Of a stretch of DNA of 64,000 nt, positions 60,032-64,000 are shown piece by piece. Under the pieces are notes generated by a model. It was not told the DNA's origin. It ran no database searches and saw nothing but the letters and a program-made list of their open reading frames with translations. The DNA lies in contig NC_068340.1 in NCBI RefSeq assembly GCF_014633365.1, forward strand, positions 42,184,328 through 42,248,327, given 5' to 3'. Position numbers and translations under genes: made by a program. How positions within the stretch are numbered: position 1 is the first letter of the stretch; each line of letters begins with the position of its first letter. The DNA is from Diospyros lotus (taxonomy: Eukaryota; Streptophyta; Magnoliopsida; Ericales; Ebenaceae).

Positions 60032-62161
60032 CTATTTTTCGTACACCCCTAGCCTATCCTGAAGGATTTGTATTAGCTCTACCATGTACGTAGCAATGAG
60101 ATACCATGTAATCCCTGCTAAAATGACAGGTAACCAGGAGCTGTTAACAATGCCCAAAGCTAGTGTGCCTCCTACATGCTCTTCCAATCCGCCACCCACC
60201 CCTTCATGTACCTGCAAACCAACTGCTGCAGCTGCAACTGTTGCTGTTGCCACCGGAATACCCCAGGCAAAAGGGTTCTTTCTCTTGTCATGATTTTCTT
60301 TCTGTCCATTAAATTTTTCTTTTGTTTCATAGATATGGTTGCTAGCAGTGGATTCAGAGGCAGCTTCAGAGACAGAGACATTCTCTTGGGTTGGTTTTGC
60401 TTGTGGCAGAACAAGAGTTGATGGAATCCAGTACTCATCTTTAGATTTAAAAGCAATCCGAGTGATGGGTCTTCCATGTTTTCTGGCCATGGCAGCTTCT
60501 TGGAGCTTGCTGATGTTTGGTTCAACCGGTTTTTGCTCACTGAGAGTCAAACTTTTGGTAGTTTGATCTGCTCTTTGTCCTCTTGCACCGGGTGATTGCC
60601 AATACAACCAGTTTGAGATTGATCTGATTGCTTGAACAGCTGAACTCCTTGCTTCTTTCTGGGAACCTTGATACCTGAATGCAAAATTTTTGCTCAATCA
60701 GGAACATGCTTACTGTTGTAGGAGTACAATGGTTCAAAAGAATATAATAAAATGAGAGAGTCATTTAGAAAAGAAAAAAAAAATCAGGCTAGTTGAACGC
60801 GTTACTTTACTGTCTGAACTTTACACCTGAGACTGAGTTTGACATAACTAGGATGAGCGGGAATTCCATACCAATTGAGTTTAAATTGGACAGGTGTGAT
60901 GGGGGATTATCCGACTTAATCAAATATACTATAGAGTGCCTGTTGACATGCCAAACCAAAATGATGCGATCGCTTCAAATATAAAACCCATTTGAAGCAC
61001 TTAATTACCGTGGAGTTTCTTGAAGAAGCTTTACGCATGGTTTCCTCAAACCTGTCCTGGAACTTACCGGCATCAACGAAGATGTTTGAGACACGTGTAC
61101 CCACTGTATTTCCCACACCAACTCTGACACTGCCACGAGGCTGCTTGGACATTAGGAATTCTAATGCAGGCAGCTTGGATCTCTCCACAAACCTATAAAT
61201 ATGTGTGTGTGTGTGTGTACAGCTCAGACAGTATTTATCAGATACCTAAAAGAATCAGCAAATTGCACATGCGACAGGAACCACTTTAAGTGAACTGTGT
61301 GAGCAGGGTGAATGTTGATTCTTGAATGAATATAATTAATAGTTGTTTCAAGAGTGTTGTTACATACGAGATGCAATCGACTGGGCATGCTTCAATGGCC
61401 TGCTGGATTGTGCTCTGGGGATCAGCCCATTGAGCAACGACCCGAGCTCTTCCATAAACCGATTCAACAGCAAAAGTTTTCTCGGCCAGCAACGCACATT
61501 TCAAGCAGCCAACGCACTTCACTTCATCCACAAACACAGCTCGTTGCTCGCTTTCTGGTCCCAGCCATACGGAATACACAGGTTTTCCGGTGTACCCTCT
61601 TAACTCGGCAACCTTGGCTTGTTCCTGCATGGGATGGGATATATAATCCACATATATACATGTCCTGTTCTAAAGTGTATTAATGTATAATTTTAAAATT
61701 ATAAAATTGCTTCAACAAAGCGAGCAATCAGACCTTTGAATTTCATGAATAGATAGAAAATATAAAAACAGCAAAGTAGCCAGGGTCCATGGACGAACCT
61801 TATCATAAGCGGAACGGGAATTGGGATCAGAGAGAAGAGAGTAGACTTGATTGAGGACAATGGCCATGTCGTGACCGGCGGGGCCGGCTACGTCGGGGTG
61901 GCAGCGCTTCTGGAGCCGGCGGTAGGCCGACTTAATCTGGGAATGATCGGAGGAGCTATCGACGCCGAGAAGGTCGTAGAGGTCGAGGTCCGTGAGAGCG
62001 ATGGAAGAAGAAGAAGAGGAAGAAGAAGCGTTGCATTTTAGAGAAGTTGAAAGACGAGTGCGAGAAGGGTAGGCGGCGCTGCTGAAGGTGGTTTTGGAGT
62101 TTGGAATTGTGGGACAAGGAAGGAGGGGGAGGAGGCCGGCGCCGGCGCTGGCTGAATGCAT
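60032..62161 (-). CDS. DJC76: Plastid J-domain plus ferredoxin-domain protein (DJC76-like)
   Basis: Four minus-strand exons (62161-61799, 61624-61368, 61192-61009, 60658-60032) give 1431 nt, 476 residues. A Ser/Pro/Arg-rich N-terminus of about 45 residues looks like a plastid transit peptide. The J-domain spans about residues 57-120 (LYDLLGVDSSSDHSQIKSAYRRL, HPD at 88-90). A 4Fe-4S ferredoxin-like domain follows, with C158xxC161xxC164 (CVGCLKCALLAE) and CPVDC at 201-205. The C-terminus has two hydrophobic stretches, around IPVATATVAAAAVGLQ and SSWLPVILAGITWYLIATYM, probably membrane segments. Arabidopsis DJC76, DJC77 and DJC82 share the DnaJ-ferredoxin layout; length favours DJC76. It probably works with stromal or thylakoid Hsp70. 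To keep frame, exon 4 must start at the acceptor TTCCCAG (60659), not the stronger-looking ATTCAG 15 bp upstream. Confidence 0.9.
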
Positions 62162-62909
62162 TTTCTGTTGTGTGTTTGGGTGGCTTGCGGCCTTTGGATT
62201 GGAAGGAAGTTAGTTAAAAAGGGATAAGATCGAAGATCATGAGAGAGCGGCAGAGAGAGAACAACTGAAGATATTTTGGGGTGTACTGTAGAGTAGACTA
62301 GTAGTAGCACTGGAACATTAAAGATATTTTGTAGACTGTAGTAGAACTGGAACATTAATCCAAAGATATTTTGTATGAACAAACAAACAAACTGAGAAGA
62401 AGGGGGGAAGAATCATGTTAAAAAGTAAAAAGTTATATTAAAAAGAAGGCAAAACTACCTTTGACAAAATCAAACAATTTCATCAGAGTCACTCATGAAC
62501 AACCGACGACTTCCTATTCTATTCAACAACCATAAATAATGGCAATACACAAAGCAAGGACTTGGCCGGCTTTGAATTCTTTTCCCTTCAATAATTAATA
62601 ATAATAGCTCCCGTTTTGACGCGTCGAATGCTCCTTCTTGTTGAAATGTTGACCGGTCCACACCCATATTATTTTATTCTTATTCAATACTTCACTATTA
62701 CTTTAAAATTCTCGTATGATTATTATGATCCCTCACACACACAATATATATCTATATATATATATAACATTAATAACTTTCTTTTAATTTATCAATAAAA
62801 TAAATCAATAATGATAAAAAAAAAAGAAATATAAATAATATGAGCTGTAATCAAATATTAACTTGAGAGAGGAGAGGCCTGGGGAAGGAAAGAAGGAAGG
62901 AAGAGAAAA
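62162..62909. other. Divergent promoter region between DJC and the ANTH gene
   Basis: The two genes point away from each other across about 750 bp, so both promoters lie here. AGATATTTTG-TAG near 62323 repeats a nearby copy at 62269. A TATATA run at 62750-62764 lies about 150 bp upstream of the ANTH start. No coding sequence is seen. Confidence 0.55.
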
Positions 62910-64000
62910 ATGAGGGAGAAGATGAGGCTCTGGAAGCGGGCCTCCGGGGCGCTGAAGGACCGCAACAGCTTGTTGGTGGCCAGCCTGGCCCGGCGGACGG
63001 CGCTGCGGAACCGGGACATCGAGGCCGCGGTGATCAAATCCACCAGCCACGACGACTCACGCGTCGACTACCGGAACGCCCAGAGGGTCTATTCATGGAT
63101 TCGCATGTCCCCCGCCTACTACTTCCAGCCCTTCGCCTCCGCCCTCAACGCCCGCATGTCCAAGACGCGCAGCTGGGTGGTGGCGCTCAAGGGCCTCATG
63201 CTCATGCACGGCGTCGTCTGCTGCCGCGTCCCCGCCGTTCAGAAGGTTCCCCGCCTCCCCTTCGATCTCTCCTCCTTCTGCGACGGCCACCTCCCCTTCG
63301 CCAAGTCCTGGCCCTACAACGCCTTCATCCGCGCCTACTACGCCTACCTCGACCAGAGGTCGGCGTTCACCTCCGTGGATTTGCAGGAGCGTGAGGCGCG
63401 GAGCAGATTGGGTCGAGAGGCGCCGATCGTGTGGGACCTTCGCAGGCTTCAGAGACTGCAGGGGTTGCTCGACACGCTGCTTGAGATCAAGCCCCAGACG
63501 GAAGGAAGGATCGAACTTGTCGTGCTTGAGGCCATGGATTGCATCGTCATCGAGATTTACGATATCTATAGCAGAATCTGCAACGGAGTGGCCAAGGTTC
63601 TGGTGCGAATATGTTCGGCTGAGAAAGGCGAGGCGGCCGTGACTCTCAAGGTTCTGCAGAAATCCATCTTCCAGGGCGAGCAGCTGTCGTCGTTCTTCGA
63701 GTATTGCAAAGGCATCGGCGTCTTGAACGCTTCGGAATGCCCAAAGGTGGAGCGAGTCCCAGAAGAAGACATCCGAGAATTGCAGCGCATGATCATGGAT
63801 CCACCAGAGGAGAAAGCGATCATCGTGAGCGAGACGCGAGTGGATTCGGTTACCGGCGTCTTGCAGACGGTGATCACAGCCAATTGGGAGGTATTCGATG
63901 AAGACTCGGCCAAGGCCGGTGCGAAGATTGATTCTGCAGCAGGCGCTTTGATTCCGGTTCCAGCTGATCAACAACGATCAAAGGCATTAAACGGTCATCA
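62910..64000 (+). CDS. ANTH-domain clathrin assembly protein, C-terminus cut by window end
   Basis: A single open frame of 363 codons runs from ATG at 62910 to the last base without a stop or an obvious intron. ANTH proteins bind phosphatidylinositol 4,5-bisphosphate and clathrin at endocytic sites. The start (MREKMRLWKRASGALKDRNS) and the segment AAVIKSTSHDDSRVDYRN fit the helical ANTH domain; the basic lipid-binding site is degenerate compared with the usual KAT-type motif. Later parts include SWVVALKGLMLMHGVV, AFIRAYYAYLDQRS, LLDTLLEIKP and FFEYCKGIGVLNASECP. It resembles the intronless group of At1g14686 and At1g25240, and At1g14686 fits the gene order. GC is high over the first about 450 bp. 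Motifs for clathrin or AP2 binding would be in the missing tail. Confidence 0.93.
   Translation, partial: MREKMRLWKRASGALKDRNSLLVASLARRTALRNRDIEAAVIKSTSHDDSRVDYRNAQRVYSWIRMSPAYYFQPFASALNARMSKTRSWVVALKGLMLMHGVVCCRVPAVQKVPRLPFDLSSFCDGHLPFAKSWPYNAFIRAYYAYLDQRSAFTSVDLQEREARSRLGREAPIVWDLRRLQRLQGLLDTLLEIKPQTEGRIELVVLEAMDCIVIEIYDIYSRICNGVAKVLVRICSAEKGEAAVTLKVLQKSIFQGEQLSSFFEYCKGIGVLNASECPKVERVPEEDIRELQRMIMDPPEEKAIIVSETRVDSVTGVLQTVITANWEVFDEDSAKAGAKIDSAAGALIPVPADQQRSKALNGH

Noticed and set aside
63093..63974. 293-residue open frame on the minus strand
   Set aside because: It is exactly antisense to the ANTH gene; its length comes from the GC-rich codons of that gene, and the predicted protein has no recognisable domain.

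Overview
This is nuclear DNA of a flowering plant, most likely a core eudicot. The genes are split by GT-AG introns in AT-rich non-coding DNA rich in plant retrotransposon debris, and two genes are plastid-targeted enzymes of plant type. Every intron phase I checked closes, except where noted. Nine protein-coding genes can be supported. Seven of them follow, from memory, the order of a segment of Arabidopsis chromosome 1: DRP1C (At1g14830), a SEC14-like protein (At1g14820), ASADH (At1g14810), a MACPF protein (At1g14780), KNATM (At1g14760), PAP3 (At1g14700) and an ANTH protein (At1g14686). The block is therefore conserved microsynteny. Pyruvate kinase and a DnaJ-ferredoxin gene sit inside it here; I do not recall them in that Arabidopsis segment.

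Layout. 1-7351: the last five exons of a dynamin-related protein, plus strand, its 5' part outside the window. 10438-16860: SEC14/CRAL-TRIO protein, plus. 17947-21913: aspartate-semialdehyde dehydrogenase, plus. 24300-33050: a gene-free transposon graveyard. It holds a decayed Ty3/gypsy element split by two solo LTRs, one with a perfect 5-bp target duplication. A minus-strand FAR1/MULE-type pseudogene follows, itself split by an LTR-like insertion. 36158-40752: MACPF gene, plus. 41079-45807: a full-length but inactivated Ty1/copia element on the minus strand with both LTRs, PBS, PPT and target duplication. 47547-48386: KNATM, plus. 49357-56843: cytosolic pyruvate kinase, minus, with a 5' leader intron. 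57488-59167: purple acid phosphatase, minus. 60032-62161: plastid DnaJ plus ferredoxin protein, minus. 62910-64000: ANTH clathrin-adaptor gene, plus, running off the end.

These are not an operon or a pathway cluster. Themes recur: membrane traffic and lipids (DRP1C, SEC14-like, ANTH), membrane attack or cell-death control (MACPF), central metabolism (ASADH, pyruvate kinase), phosphate use (PAP), plastid protein homeostasis or redox (DJC), and leaf development (KNATM). Each gene has its own promoter. The intergenic and intronic DNA holds simple repeats, medium-length tandem repeats and two copies of one MITE-like family. I found no convincing tRNA, rRNA, CRISPR array or organelle insertion, and no clear undescribed system. 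The most informative oddities are the nested insertions, the homeodomain-less KNOX gene, the DnaJ-ferredoxin fusion and a few unusual splice sites.
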